From positions 2,305,501 through 2,369,500 of the forward strand of contig NZ_CP116899.1 of assembly GCF_030997045.1 (NCBI RefSeq): 64,000 nt of DNA, given 5' to 3'. Below the pieces are notes generated by a model. It ran no database searches. It saw only the letters and a program-made list of their open reading frames with translations, and had not been told where the DNA came from. Source of the stretch: Microbulbifer sp. TB1203 (GTDB lineage Bacteria > Pseudomonadota > Gammaproteobacteria > Pseudomonadales > Cellvibrionaceae). The number at the start of each line of letters is the position of its first letter. Position 1 is the first letter of the stretch. This document shows, in pieces, positions 25,581 to 38,427 of the stretch. The position numbers and the translations under genes were made by a program.

Positions 25581-26198
25581 TTAGCGTTTCTGCTGAACCA
25601 GAACACCCAACTGCTGCAGGTAGGCGACCAGCGCGTCGATCTCTTTTACCCGGCCGCCCACGAAGGGCTCGCCGGCCTTGGCGATATCCTCATCGGTATA
25701 GGGCACACCCACTGTGCGGAGCGCGCGCATCTTGATGGCAGTGCGATCGCCGTGGACCACATTGTCAAACAGCCAGGGGAAGGAAGGCATATTGGATTCC
25801 GGCACCACGTTGCGCGGGTTGTACAGGTGCGCGCGGTGCCACTCGTCGGAGTAGCGGCCGCCCACGCGGGCCAGGTCCGGGCCGGTGCGCTTGGAACCCC
25901 ACAGGAAGGGGTGATCGTAGACGGACTCCTGGGACATGGAGTAGTGGCCGTAGCGTTCCACTTCCGCGCGCAGGGGGCGCACCATCTGCGTGTGGCACAC
26001 GTGGCAGCCCTCGCGGATATAGATATCCCGGCCTTCCAGTTCGACCGGCCCCAGCGGCTTGAGGCCGGCGACGGGTTCCACGTTCGCCTCGATAAAAAAC
26101 TGCGGCACGATTTCCACCAGAGCGCCGAAGCTGATGGCGATGATGGTGAATATGATCAGGATGCCGACGTTCTTCTCTACTATGTCATGATTTTTCAC
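25581..26198 (-). CDS. ccoO: Cbb3 oxidase monoheme subunit CcoO
   Basis: A 205-residue membrane-anchored cytochrome c that carries electrons from CcoP to the CcoN active site. The N-terminal helix VGILIIFTIIAISFGALVEI is followed by REGCHVCHTQMVRPL with heme attachment C65-x2-C68-H69. The gene begins 11 bases after ccoN. The N-terminal MKNHDIVEKNVG is typical. Confidence 0.97.
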   Translation of the reverse strand: MKNHDIVEKNVGILIIFTIIAISFGALVEIVPQFFIEANVEPVAGLKPLGPVELEGRDIYIREGCHVCHTQMVRPLRAEVERYGHYSMSQESVYDHPFLWGSKRTGPDLARVGGRYSDEWHRAHLYNPRNVVPESNMPSFPWLFDNVVHGDRTAIKMRALRTVGVPYTDEDIAKAGEPFVGGRVKEIDALVAYLQQLGVLVQQKR

Positions 26199-26209
26199 GA
26201 TTCGACCTC

Positions 26210-27664
26210 CTAAACTGCGTGCGGCACTGGCGCTGTGTTGTCATTGCGGGCCACATCTTCTTCTTCGGTGACGGTGCGGAACACGTTGTAGGCCATCACA
26301 AACATCCCCGACAGGAAGAGGGCCCCGCCCAACCAGCGCACAACATAACCCGGGTGACTGGCAATCACGCTCTCCACAAAGCTGTAGGTCAGAGTGCCGT
26401 CGGCATTAAAGGCACGCCACATCAGGCCCTGGGTGATGCCATTGACCCACATGGCGGCGATGTATAGCACCGTGCCCACGGTGGCCAGCCAGAAGTGGGC
26501 ATTGATCAGCTTCACGCTGTACATCTGCCTGCGGTGGAAGAGCACCGGTACCAGGTGATAGATGGCGCCGATGGAAATCATCGCCACCCAGCCCAGGGCA
26601 CCGGAGTGCACGTGGCCCACGGTCCAGTCGGTGTTGTGGGACAGCGCGTTGACTGTCTTGATGGACATCATCGGTCCCTCGAAGGTGGACATGCCGTAGA
26701 AGGACAGGGACACCACCAGGAAGCGCAGGGTCGGGTCAGTGCGCAGTTTGTGCCAGGCGCCGGACAGGGTCATGATGCCGTTGATCATGCCGCCCCAGGA
26801 GGGCGCGAGCAGGATGATCGACATCACCATCGCCAGGCTCTGGGTCCAGTCCGGCAGCGCCGAGTAGTGCAGGTGATGGCCCCCGGCCCAGACGTAGATG
26901 GAGATCAGCGCCCAGAAGTGCACGATGGACAGTTGGTAGGAGTAGATCGGCCTCCCCGCCTGCTTGGGCACGAAGTAGTACATGATGCCGAGGAAGGCGG
27001 CGGTGAGGAAGAAGCCCACCGCGTTGTGGCCGTACCACCACTGGATCATCGCGTCCTTGGTACCGGAGAAGATGGAGTAGGACTTGAACGGCGCGACCGG
27101 AATCTCCAGGTTGTTGACGATATGCAGCGCGGCGATGGTGATGATGTAGGCACCGAAGAACCAGTTGGCCACATAGATGTGCGAGGTCCGGCGCTTGGCG
27201 ATGGTGCCGAAGAACACCAGTGCGTAGGCGATCCAGATCAGCGCAATCAGGATATCGATCGGCCACTCCAGCTCGGCGTATTCCTTGGTGGAGGTGTAGC
27301 CCATGGGCAGGGTGATGGCCGCGGCGACAATCACCACCTGCCAGCCCCAGAAGGTAAACGGAATCAGCCAGCCGCCCCACAGGCGGGTCTGGCAGGTGCG
27401 TTGCACCACGTAATAGGAAGTCGCGAACAGCACACTGCCGCCGAAGGCGAAAATCACCCCATTGGTGTGCAGCGGGCGCAGGCGGCCGAAGTGGGTGAAG
27501 GGTTGCCAGAGATCGTTCAGATGGGGCCAGGCCAACTGGGCCGCAATCAGGTCGCCTACAGCCATACCAACGATACCCCAGACCACCGCCATGATGGTGA
27601 ACTGGCGTACCACTGTGTAGTCATAGTCCGGCGTATCGCCGGCCTTTACCACGGTTGTCGTCAT
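26210..27664 (-). CDS. ccoN: Cbb3 oxidase catalytic subunit CcoN
   Basis: A 484-residue, roughly 12-span heme-copper oxidase subunit I of the C type, where oxygen is reduced and protons are pumped. Conserved elements are RPLHTNGVIFAFGGSVLFAT with a heme histidine, WWYGHNAVGFFLTAAFLGIMYY with the copper ligands, and TVGHVHSGALGWVAMISIGA with the heme b and b3 histidines (split at the family motif). I choose MTTTVVKAG at 27664 with GGAAG upstream; an extension to 27730 (MPALTATV) is not conserved-looking. The promoter region reaches back to an ANR-type box near 28005. Confidence 0.96.
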   Translation of the reverse strand: MTTTVVKAGDTPDYDYTVVRQFTIMAVVWGIVGMAVGDLIAAQLAWPHLNDLWQPFTHFGRLRPLHTNGVIFAFGGSVLFATSYYVVQRTCQTRLWGGWLIPFTFWGWQVVIVAAAITLPMGYTSTKEYAELEWPIDILIALIWIAYALVFFGTIAKRRTSHIYVANWFFGAYIITIAALHIVNNLEIPVAPFKSYSIFSGTKDAMIQWWYGHNAVGFFLTAAFLGIMYYFVPKQAGRPIYSYQLSIVHFWALISIYVWAGGHHLHYSALPDWTQSLAMVMSIILLAPSWGGMINGIMTLSGAWHKLRTDPTLRFLVVSLSFYGMSTFEGPMMSIKTVNALSHNTDWTVGHVHSGALGWVAMISIGAIYHLVPVLFHRRQMYSVKLINAHFWLATVGTVLYIAAMWVNGITQGLMWRAFNADGTLTYSFVESVIASHPGYVVRWLGGALFLSGMFVMAYNVFRTVTEEEDVARNDNTAPVPHAV

Positions 27665-27997
27665 CGTCTTACTTCCGTTACTTTTTAAAATTCGTGCTCT
27701 CGCGGGAACGGTCGCTGTCAGAGCGGGCATCGATTGCGGCCACGGACAAATTTTGCCCAGGTCGCTTCAGGTATTCACGGCGCCTTCGGCCGGGCGGCAT
27801 TCCGTTGGGCGGCACCCCACTGGGCGGCGCTCCGTCATCCGTGACCGCCGCAGCTCCTACCGAAAGAGCCTACAGTGTAGGAGCCCGTCTGCCGGCGACC
27901 GGATTGCCTGGAACAATCCGACGCAGCGAACTGCCCGGCCGGGTACACAGATGTAACTCACCGGCAGGGATTTAAACGCACCCGTTGCCGGCGGGAA
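27665..27997. other. Leader region of the ccoN operon with 16-bp tandem repeats
   Basis: About 330 bases with no convincing gene. Near 27790-27840 the unit GGGCGGC-----CCG occurs three times with a period near 16 bases (GGGCGGCATTCC, GGGCGGCACCCC, GGGCGGCGCTCC). GTAGGAGC at 27880 resembles the start of the palindromic repeats found elsewhere in the window. An operon leader of this length is plausible if transcription starts close to the FNR/ANR box. Confidence 0.5.
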
Positions 27998-28002
27998 CTG
28001 AT

Positions 28003-29223
<1,221 letters not shown>

Positions 29224-29511
29224 TGCTGTCCTCTGCTGGGAAATAAGCCGCCACACAGAGCGCTACCACGCCCCGGTGAGTGTCGGTCTGGGAGGGGTTA
29301 TTGTTGGAAGTGTACCCAGGACAGGCGATTGGCCCGCCTTTTTCGGGGCGCGATTGTAGCGCCTCAACTCGCGGACGACTAGCGCCAGCAGGCTACCGAC
29401 TCGCCATTGTACATTTCTTAACCAGACAATTCATCGCAATTTGCCCGCGCTTCGGGTAGCATTCGCGGCGCTGATCGCATCCACTAACCACCGGCCATTT
29501 GACCACAGCCT

Positions 29512-30555
29512 ATGATGGAGCAACCCACCCTCCGCGTCACTTTACGCACTCCGGACGACTGGCATATCCATCTGCGCGACGGCGCCGCCCTCCCGCGCAC
29601 CGTGGGCGACGCAGCCAGGCAGTTTCGCCGCGCCATCGTGATGCCCAACCTGGTGCCGCCGGTAGTGGATGCGGGAGACGCCGTCTCTTACCAATTGCGC
29701 ATCCGCAAGCAGATTCCCGAGGGCAACCCCTTCGAGCCGCTGATGGTGATCTACCTGACCGACCGGACCAGTGCGGAAATCGTCCGCCAGGCCCACCAGG
29801 CCGGCGTGGTCGCCGCCAAGCTCTATCCCGCCGGCGCCACCACCAACTCCGATTCCGGCGTCACCGATATCGCCAACATCTACCCGGCGCTGGAGGCCAT
29901 GCAGGCCTGCGGCATGAAACTGCTGCTGCACGGGGAAGTCACCACCGCGGATATCGACATCTTCGACCGCGAGCGGGTGTTTATCGAAAAGATCCTGTCC
30001 CGGGTGGTGGACGACTTTCCACAGCTGAAAATCGTGCTGGAACATATCACCACCGCCCAGGCTGCGGAATTTGTCGGCGAGGCCCGCGACGGCGTGGGCG
30101 CCACCATCACCGCGCACCACCTGCTGTACAACCGCAACCACATGTTGGTAGGCGGCATCCGGCCCCACTACTACTGCCTGCCGATCCTCAAGCGCAGCTA
30201 CCACCAGTCCGCGCTGATCGAAGCGGCCACCAGCGGCAACCCGAAATTCTTCCTGGGCACCGACTCCGCGCCCCACGCCCAGCACAAGAAGGAGACTGCC
30301 TGCGGCTGCGCCGGCTGCTATACCGCCTTCAGCGCCATCGAGCTCTACGCCGAGGTTTTCGACCGCGTCGGCAAGCTGGACAAACTGGAGGGCTTCGCCA
30401 GCGAGTTCGGCCCGGATTTCTACGGCCTGCCGCGCAACACGGATACCATCACCCTGGAGAAGCGGCCCTGGGTCCTGCCGGAGAGCCTGGCCATGGGCGA
30501 GGAGCAATTGATTCCTCTGGCCGCCGGGGAGGTATTGAGCTGGCGGTTGGCATGA
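29512..30555 (+). CDS. pyrC: Dihydroorotase (type II, homodimeric)
   Basis: A 347-residue zinc amidohydrolase that cyclises N-carbamoyl-aspartate to dihydroorotate in pyrimidine synthesis. Zinc ligands are H18 and H20 in DDWHIHLRDG, the carboxylated Lys103 in AAKLYPAGATTNSDSG, and histidines in LLLHGEV, VLEHIT; the catalytic Asp is in FLGTDSAPH. The CGCAGCYTA segment is typical of the E. coli type. Alternative ATG one codon later changes nothing. Downstream is repeat A copy 2. Confidence 0.97.
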   Translation: MMEQPTLRVTLRTPDDWHIHLRDGAALPRTVGDAARQFRRAIVMPNLVPPVVDAGDAVSYQLRIRKQIPEGNPFEPLMVIYLTDRTSAEIVRQAHQAGVVAAKLYPAGATTNSDSGVTDIANIYPALEAMQACGMKLLLHGEVTTADIDIFDRERVFIEKILSRVVDDFPQLKIVLEHITTAQAAEFVGEARDGVGATITAHHLLYNRNHMLVGGIRPHYYCLPILKRSYHQSALIEAATSGNPKFFLGTDSAPHAQHKKETACGCAGCYTAFSAIELYAEVFDRVGKLDKLEGFASEFGPDFYGLPRNTDTITLEKRPWVLPESLAMGEEQLIPLAAGEVLSWRLA

Positions 30556-30580
30556 TCGGGGCCTCCTGCAGGGAAAGATC

Positions 30581-30658
30581 GTAGGATGGGCAAAGCGAAG
30601 TGCCCATCAATACACCGTCGCTGATGGGCACGTCGCTTCGCTCCTTTGCCCATCCTAC
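30581..30658. repeat. Long GTAGGATGGGCAAA palindrome (repeat family A, copy 2)
   Basis: A 78-bp near-perfect inverted repeat beginning GTAGGATGGGCAAAGCG and ending with its complement. The arms and the GATGGGCACGTCGCT core are shared with the copy at 9354-9439. It lies between pyrC and rnt in the same orientation, so it might act as a terminator separating the two. Confidence 0.9.
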
Positions 30659-30706
30659 AAATAAGCTTCAAAACCAAGTCAGATTTTTGATTTTTAAGGA
30701 CCCCAA

Positions 30707-31366
30707 GTGACCCCCGCGGAAGAACCCACCGGACCCAAGAGCCTTCTGGCACAGCGATTTCGCGGCTTCCTGCCCGTAGTGGTGGACCTGGAGAGCGGGG
30801 GCTTCAACGCGCGCACCGATGCCCTGCTGGAAATCTCCGCGGTGATCCTGGATATGGACGACAGCGGCGTACTCAAACCAGTGGAAACCCACAGCTTCCA
30901 CCTGGACCCTTTCGAGGGCGCCAATATCGAGCAGTCGGCACTGGACTTTATCGGCGTGGACCTGGAATCTCCGGATCGCGACGCCCTCCCCGAGGAAATC
31001 GCCCTGCCGGAACTCTTCCGCAAGGTGCGCGCGGCGGTAAAGAAACACAGCTGCACCCGCGCCGTGGTGGTGGCCCACAATGCCCATTTTGATTTGGGCT
31101 TTATCAACGCCGCCGTGGAGCGCTGCGGTATCAAGCGCAACCCCTTCCACCCCTTTTCCTGCTTCGACACCGCCACCCTCGCCGGCCTCGCCTACGGGCA
31201 GACGGTGTTGGCCAAGGCTTGCCAGGTGGCCGGTATCGAGTTCGACAACAGCAGCGCCCACTCCGCCGAGTACGACGCGGAGAAAACCGCGGAACTGTTC
31301 TGCGGTATCGTGAATCGATGGCGGGAACTGGGCGGATGGCCCCTGCAGGAATCGAGCGGCGAGTGA
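30707..31366 (+). CDS. rnt: Ribonuclease T
   Basis: A 219-residue DEDD exonuclease that trims the 3' CCA end of tRNA and matures small stable RNAs and 23S rRNA. The DEDD residues are D27 and E29 in VVVDLESGGFN (usually DVETGGFN), the middle Asp in VVAHNAHFDLGF and the final H/D in NSSAHSAEYDAEKTAELF. GTG start with AAGGA upstream. It follows pyrC as in Pseudomonas but a repeat element separates them. Confidence 0.96.
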   Translation: MTPAEEPTGPKSLLAQRFRGFLPVVVDLESGGFNARTDALLEISAVILDMDDSGVLKPVETHSFHLDPFEGANIEQSALDFIGVDLESPDRDALPEEIALPELFRKVRAAVKKHSCTRAVVVAHNAHFDLGFINAAVERCGIKRNPFHPFSCFDTATLAGLAYGQTVLAKACQVAGIEFDNSSAHSAEYDAEKTAELFCGIVNRWRELGGWPLQESSGE

Positions 31367-31422
31367 CTTGTTCGACGGTCACTGGCCGCAAGCAACAACC
31401 GAAAGAATTCAGCGCGTAAACG

Positions 31423-32262
31423 ATGGCCAAGGGCAGCAGCGAACAGACCCGTTTCTGGCAATCCCGCGAGCTCGGCGGAGTGGAGTTGCTGCACGCGCAA
31501 TATCTTGAGCAGCGCTTCGCCCCCCATGTGCATGAAGGCTTTGTGTTCACGGTGATCGAGCGGGGTGCCCAGCGCTTCCGTCACAAGGGAGGCGAACACC
31601 TGGCGCCGGTGGGCAGCATGGTGCTGATCAATCCCGACGAAGTGCACACCGGCTCCAAGGCGCATGAGCAGGGATGGAGTTACCGCGGTTTCTACCCGGA
31701 CAATGCCCAGGTTGTCGGAGTATTGGAGGAGCTGCAGCTGGGCCGGAGGGGGCTGCCCACATTCTCGGCCAGCGTGCTGCATGACCCGCAGTTACACCGG
31801 CGCTTTGCCCAGCTGCACCGCCTGCTCGACGGCGGCGCCAGCGCCTTGCAGCAACAGACCGCCTGGCGCGAGGCGATCCTCCTGCTGTTCCAGCGCCATG
31901 CCCATATTCCCGAGGCGCCGTCGCCGGGGCGCGAGCCGCAGGCGGTGGCGCTGGCGAAGGAACTGTTGAGCAGCCGTATGGCCGAGCCGCCATCGCTGGA
32001 GCAACTGGCGGCGGCGGTCAACCTGTCGCCGTTCCACTTCGCCCGGGTTTTTCGCCGCGCCACCGGCCTGCCGCCCCATGCCTGGCTCAGGCAGCGACGC
32101 CTGGAGCATGCACGCGCCCTGCTGAAGGACGGCTGCGCGCCGCTCGACGTGGCCCTGCAGCTTGACTTCGCCGACCAGAGCCACCTGACCCGCCAGTTCA
32201 AGCAGGCCTATGGCGTCGGCCCCGGCGAATACCGCAGGGCCTGCGGCACTCGCAGCCGGTAG
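31423..32262 (+). CDS. AraC-family transcriptional regulator
   Basis: A 279-residue regulator. An N-terminal cupin-like ligand-binding domain (HVHEGFVFTVIERGAQRF, GSMVLINPDEVHTG) is followed by a C-terminal double helix-turn-helix (LEQLAAAVNLSPFHFARVFR with the second LDVALQLDFADQSHLTRQFKQAYGVGPGEYRR, in part). It precedes azlC and azlD on the same strand, and AraC regulators of this type often control such amino-acid exporters; that link is inference. The azl pair is separated from it by repeat B copy 1. Confidence 0.92.
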   Translation: MAKGSSEQTRFWQSRELGGVELLHAQYLEQRFAPHVHEGFVFTVIERGAQRFRHKGGEHLAPVGSMVLINPDEVHTGSKAHEQGWSYRGFYPDNAQVVGVLEELQLGRRGLPTFSASVLHDPQLHRRFAQLHRLLDGGASALQQQTAWREAILLLFQRHAHIPEAPSPGREPQAVALAKELLSSRMAEPPSLEQLAAAVNLSPFHFARVFRRATGLPPHAWLRQRRLEHARALLKDGCAPLDVALQLDFADQSHLTRQFKQAYGVGPGEYRRACGTRSR

Positions 32263-32269
32263 ATATCTC

Positions 32270-32455
32270 TTAGAGCCTGTTTGAATTCCTCGTTTTCCCA
32301 CCCTAAGTGCGGGACCGGGCGGGGTGCCTCTTTCCAGGACACGCTGTAAATACTTCCCTGTACGCTCGTAATCGGCATCCATGCCTCATACGGTCCCGGA
32401 AAGAGGCACCCCGCCCGGCCGGAGAGCCCTGTGCAAGATTCCAAACAGGCTCTTA
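32270..32455. repeat. Modular palindrome, repeat family B, copy 1
   Basis: About 186 bp. Outer ends TTAGAGCCTGTTT and AAACAGGCTCTTA form an inverted pair. Inside, GGGCGGGGTGCCTCTTTCC pairs with GGAAAGAGGCACCCCGCCC, and between them lies the core AATACTTCCCTGTACGCTCG and ATCGGCATCCATGCC. The core is the part shared with copies at 38227, 63721 and, in shorter form, 58905 and 59614. It lies between the AraC gene and azlC. Confidence 0.9.
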
Positions 32456-32530
32456 CAAGCCATTGCGCAAGATCGTTCAAGACCCGGCGATGGCGTAGCG
32501 GTAGGCTTCCGGGTCAGGAGGAGAACGTCC

Positions 32531-33241
32531 ATGACCCGCTTGCAGGAATTCACCCAGGGCGCCCGCGACATGCTGCCGATGCTGCTCGGCGCCATGCCCT
32601 TCGGCATCATCTTCGGCAGCCTGGCCGGCGCCGCCGGGCTGAGCGCCTGGCAGACCCTCGGCATGTCGCTGCTGGTGTTCGCCGGCTCGGCCCAGTTTAT
32701 CGCCATCAGCCTGCTCAACGCCGGCACCGGCTTGATCGTGCTGTTGCTCACCACCTTCGTCGTCAACCTGCGCCACGCCCTCTACAGCGCCAGCCTGCAG
32801 CCCTTCGTGCGCCATCTGCCCAAGCGCTGGCGGATGCCGCTGGCCTTCTGGCTGACCGACGAGGCCTACGCGGTGGTACTGCATCGCTATACCGACGCCG
32901 ATGTCTCGCCGAACAAGCACTGGTATTTCTTCGGCGCGGCGCTGGCCATGTACCTGAACTGGCAACTGAGTACCCTGATCGGCGTACTGTTCGGAAAGAG
33001 CGTGCCAAATCTAAGCGCGTGGGGGCTGGACTTCGCCATGCTGGCGACCTTTATCGGCATCGTCGTGCCCACGCTGCGCAACAGCCCCCAGGTGGCGGCA
33101 GCCCTGGTGGCGGCCGCGGTGGCCCTGGCCTGTCATGGCCTGCCGTACAAGCTCGGCCTGATGGCGGCGGCATTCAGCGGGATAGCCGTCGGCGTGTTGC
33201 TGGAGCGGCGCAAGGAACAGATGGTGGAGGAGCTGGCCTGA
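32531..33241 (+). CDS. azlC: AzlC-family branched-chain amino acid export protein
   Basis: A 236-residue membrane protein of the AzlC family, the larger subunit of the AzlCD exporter of branched-chain and related amino acids. About eight hydrophobic segments and conserved motifs LGAMPFGIIFGSLAGAAGL, FAGSAQFIAISLLNAG, VVNLRHALYSASLQPF and WLTDEAYAVV are present. AGGAGGA precedes the ATG at 32531. Its stop overlaps the azlD start by one base. Confidence 0.93.
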   Translation: MTRLQEFTQGARDMLPMLLGAMPFGIIFGSLAGAAGLSAWQTLGMSLLVFAGSAQFIAISLLNAGTGLIVLLLTTFVVNLRHALYSASLQPFVRHLPKRWRMPLAFWLTDEAYAVVLHRYTDADVSPNKHWYFFGAALAMYLNWQLSTLIGVLFGKSVPNLSAWGLDFAMLATFIGIVVPTLRNSPQVAAALVAAAVALACHGLPYKLGLMAAAFSGIAVGVLLERRKEQMVEELA

Positions 33242-33570
33242 TGGACAACTGGCTATTGATTCTCGGCATGCTGGCGATCACCTTTTCGATCCGCTACAGC
33301 CTGTTCGCCTTTCCCGACCTGCGCTTCCCGCCGCTGGTGCGCCAGGGCCTGCACTACGTGCCGACCGCGGTGCTCACCGCCATCGTGGTGCCGGGCATGC
33401 TGCTGCCGGACGGCGAGCACTGGTCCCTGGGCCCGGACAATGCCTACCTGCTGGCCGGGCTGGCAACCATCGCCATCGCCGCCCTCAGCCGGCACCTGCT
33501 GGCGACCATCGGCGGCGGGCTGCTGGTGTTCTTCCTGTTGCGCTGGGCATTGGGCCAGTTGCCGCTCTGA
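33241..33570 (+). CDS. azlD: AzlD-family branched-chain amino acid transport partner
   Basis: A 109-residue, four-span membrane protein of the AzlD family, the small partner of AzlC. The conserved ITFSIRYSLFAF and LHYVPTAVLTAIVVPGML segments are clear. Start ATG forms TGATG with the azlC stop, so translation is coupled. The two together form a single exporter. Confidence 0.92.
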   Translation: MDNWLLILGMLAITFSIRYSLFAFPDLRFPPLVRQGLHYVPTAVLTAIVVPGMLLPDGEHWSLGPDNAYLLAGLATIAIAALSRHLLATIGGGLLVFFLLRWALGQLPL

Positions 33571-33671
33571 AGGCGGTTTTGCCGACCGGGTATCGCGGCA
33601 GGTGCCAGCCCCTCGACACCTCCCCGACACTGGCATAGGATTTCGCCTTTTCCCCGCACGGAGCCATTCCC

Positions 33672-36859
<3,188 letters not shown>

Positions 36860-36863
<4 letters not shown>

Positions 36864-37036
36864 CTCTCCCGAAAAGAATACCAACCGCTGACAACTACCG
36901 GCACCGCCAGCGTCGCCCAGGCCAGCCAATCTCCGGCGCCGTCGGACAGCAGCGCCGCCAACAGGCTGGCGGCACTGAGCACCCCCAACACTATGGGCGC
37001 GCCCCATATCCGGGAGCGGGTCAATTTCCTGCTCAC
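36860..37036 (-). CDS. Small (58-residue) two-span membrane protein coupled to the PepSY gene
   Basis: A frame of 58 residues with two hydrophobic segments (IVLGVLSAASLLAALL and LAWATLAVPVVVSGWY) and basic ends (SRKLTRSRIW at the N-terminus). Its GTG start overlaps the PepSY gene stop by four bases (GTGA), and its stop is convergent with the helicase gene by four bases. Small membrane proteins are often found next to PepSY-type iron-uptake genes. No function is known. Confidence 0.75.
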
Positions 37037-38211
37037 AGCGCCTCCTGTGATTGCCGCGCCGCCAACGGCGGGAACTTTTTTTCAGCCGGGCGCAGCCCCG
37101 CGAGTTTTTCCTCGATGGAAACGTTGCGCTTCTTCACCCACAGATAGACGCCGCTGCCCAGTACCAAGATGGCGATAAGGTCCAGCAGGGCCCAGAGAAT
37201 TTTTAACGGCAGGCCGCCGTAATCGCCAAAGTGCAGCGGGCGGGACAGCAGCAACGCGGTCACGTACCAGGGCATCTCCGCCACCGCCGTCAGTTCGCCG
37301 CTGGCCGCTTCCACCAGCACCGGCGTCATCAGCTTGGAAGTAAACGGCGTATTCCCCTGCATAAAGACGCCGAAGTGATGCGGGCTGGCGAAAGGGTTGC
37401 CCGGGAAGGCGATAAAGCTTGGCTCCATCTCCGGCGCCGCCGCCCGCGCTGTTTCCAGTGCACGCACCACCGAGTGGTCCATACCTTCGGACACGGCGTC
37501 GTTCCGGTAGTCCTCGGTCATCGCCGCCAGCTCGCTGTTCTGCCACTGGCCGAATATCGGCAGCGCGAGGGTGTTGATCACGCCGGTGACGCCGACCACC
37601 ATCACCCACACCAGGGTGGCGATGCCGAGCAGGTTGTGCAGATCCAGCCATTTCAGCCGCGGCGAGCGGTTGCGGCGCACGGTGCCGAACTTCAGCTTCG
37701 ACATAAACGGGCCGTAGACCACTGCGCCGGACACCAGCGATGCCGCCAGCAGCAATCCCATAAAGCCGAGAAACAAGGTGCCGCCGAGCCCGGCGAACAT
37801 ATCCAGGTGCAGGCGGTAGAACACATACATGAATCCCTGCTGGAGGGGATATTCGTGAAGGAATTCCCCGGTGCGGGCGTCGTACATGAAGAAGGCCGTG
37901 GCCTCCGCGGCGTCCACCGTTTTTGCCATCCCCACGTACCAGGCCTCCGGCTCCTCAGGCTCCCGGTACAGGTACTGCACCGCGTCCTGCGGTCTGCGCG
38001 CGGCGGCCGCCGCCGCGATATCGTCGACGCTGGCCGTCGCGGCAACCCCGGGCATCTCCGGCGGCTCCACCGAATTGCCCAGGGCGTGATCTATCTCGTG
38101 GTAGAAGATCAGCGGCAGGCCGGTGACACACAGCATCAACAGAAACAGGGTGGAGATCAGGCTGGTCCACTTGTGGACCAGGTACCAGTTGCGGATGGAT
38201 TGCGCCTTCAT
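37033..38211 (-). CDS. PepSY-associated transmembrane protein (iron uptake)
   Basis: A 392-residue inner-membrane protein with four hydrophobic segments: IRNWYLVHKWTSLISTLFLLM near the N-terminus, then two central ones, then KILWALLDLIAILVLGSGVYLWVKKR near the end (split for length: LDLIAILVLGSGVYLW). The periplasmic PepSY-type segments contain FMYDARTGEFLHEYPLQQGFM. Proteins of this family often accompany siderophore receptors and are thought to help reduce ferric siderophores in the periplasm. It follows the TonB-dependent receptor gene downstream of repeat B copy 2. Confidence 0.88.
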   Translation of the reverse strand: MKAQSIRNWYLVHKWTSLISTLFLLMLCVTGLPLIFYHEIDHALGNSVEPPEMPGVAATASVDDIAAAAAARRPQDAVQYLYREPEEPEAWYVGMAKTVDAAEATAFFMYDARTGEFLHEYPLQQGFMYVFYRLHLDMFAGLGGTLFLGFMGLLLAASLVSGAVVYGPFMSKLKFGTVRRNRSPRLKWLDLHNLLGIATLVWVMVVGVTGVINTLALPIFGQWQNSELAAMTEDYRNDAVSEGMDHSVVRALETARAAAPEMEPSFIAFPGNPFASPHHFGVFMQGNTPFTSKLMTPVLVEAASGELTAVAEMPWYVTALLLSRPLHFGDYGGLPLKILWALLDLIAILVLGSGVYLWVKKRNVSIEEKLAGLRPAEKKFPPLAARQSQEAL

Positions 38212-38226
38212 TTCACCAAGCCCCCC

Positions 38227-38427
38227 TTAGAGCCTGTTTACGTTCTATGGTGCTGCACGCCCAGCGCGGGGTCGGGCGGGGGTGCCTCTTTCCGGGACAC
38301 GGGCTGGGCGCCCCCCTTTAATACGTCCCTGTACGCTCGTAATCGGCATCCATGCCTCATACGGTCCCGGAAAGAGGCACCCCGCCCGCCCTGGAGAGTT
38401 CTTCGCGAGATTCTAAACAGGCTCTTA
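38227..38427. repeat. Modular palindrome, repeat family B, copy 2
   Basis: About 201 bp, with the same outer ends as copy 1 (TTAGAGCCTGTTTA and, complementary, TAAGAGCCTGTTTA) and the same inner arms GGGCGGGGTGCCTCTTTCC. Its core contains GGGACACGGGCTGGGCGCC and AATACGTCCCTGTACGCTCG followed by ATCGGCATCCATGCC, nearly identical to copy 3 at 63721. It lies between the receptor gene, whose TAA stop is part of the element, and the PepSY gene. Confidence 0.92.

Noticed and set aside
27665..27997. Riboswitch or attenuator in the ccoN leader
   Set aside because: The stretch contains only short GGGCGGC tandem repeats and no conserved aptamer-like helices or terminator pair that I can recognise.
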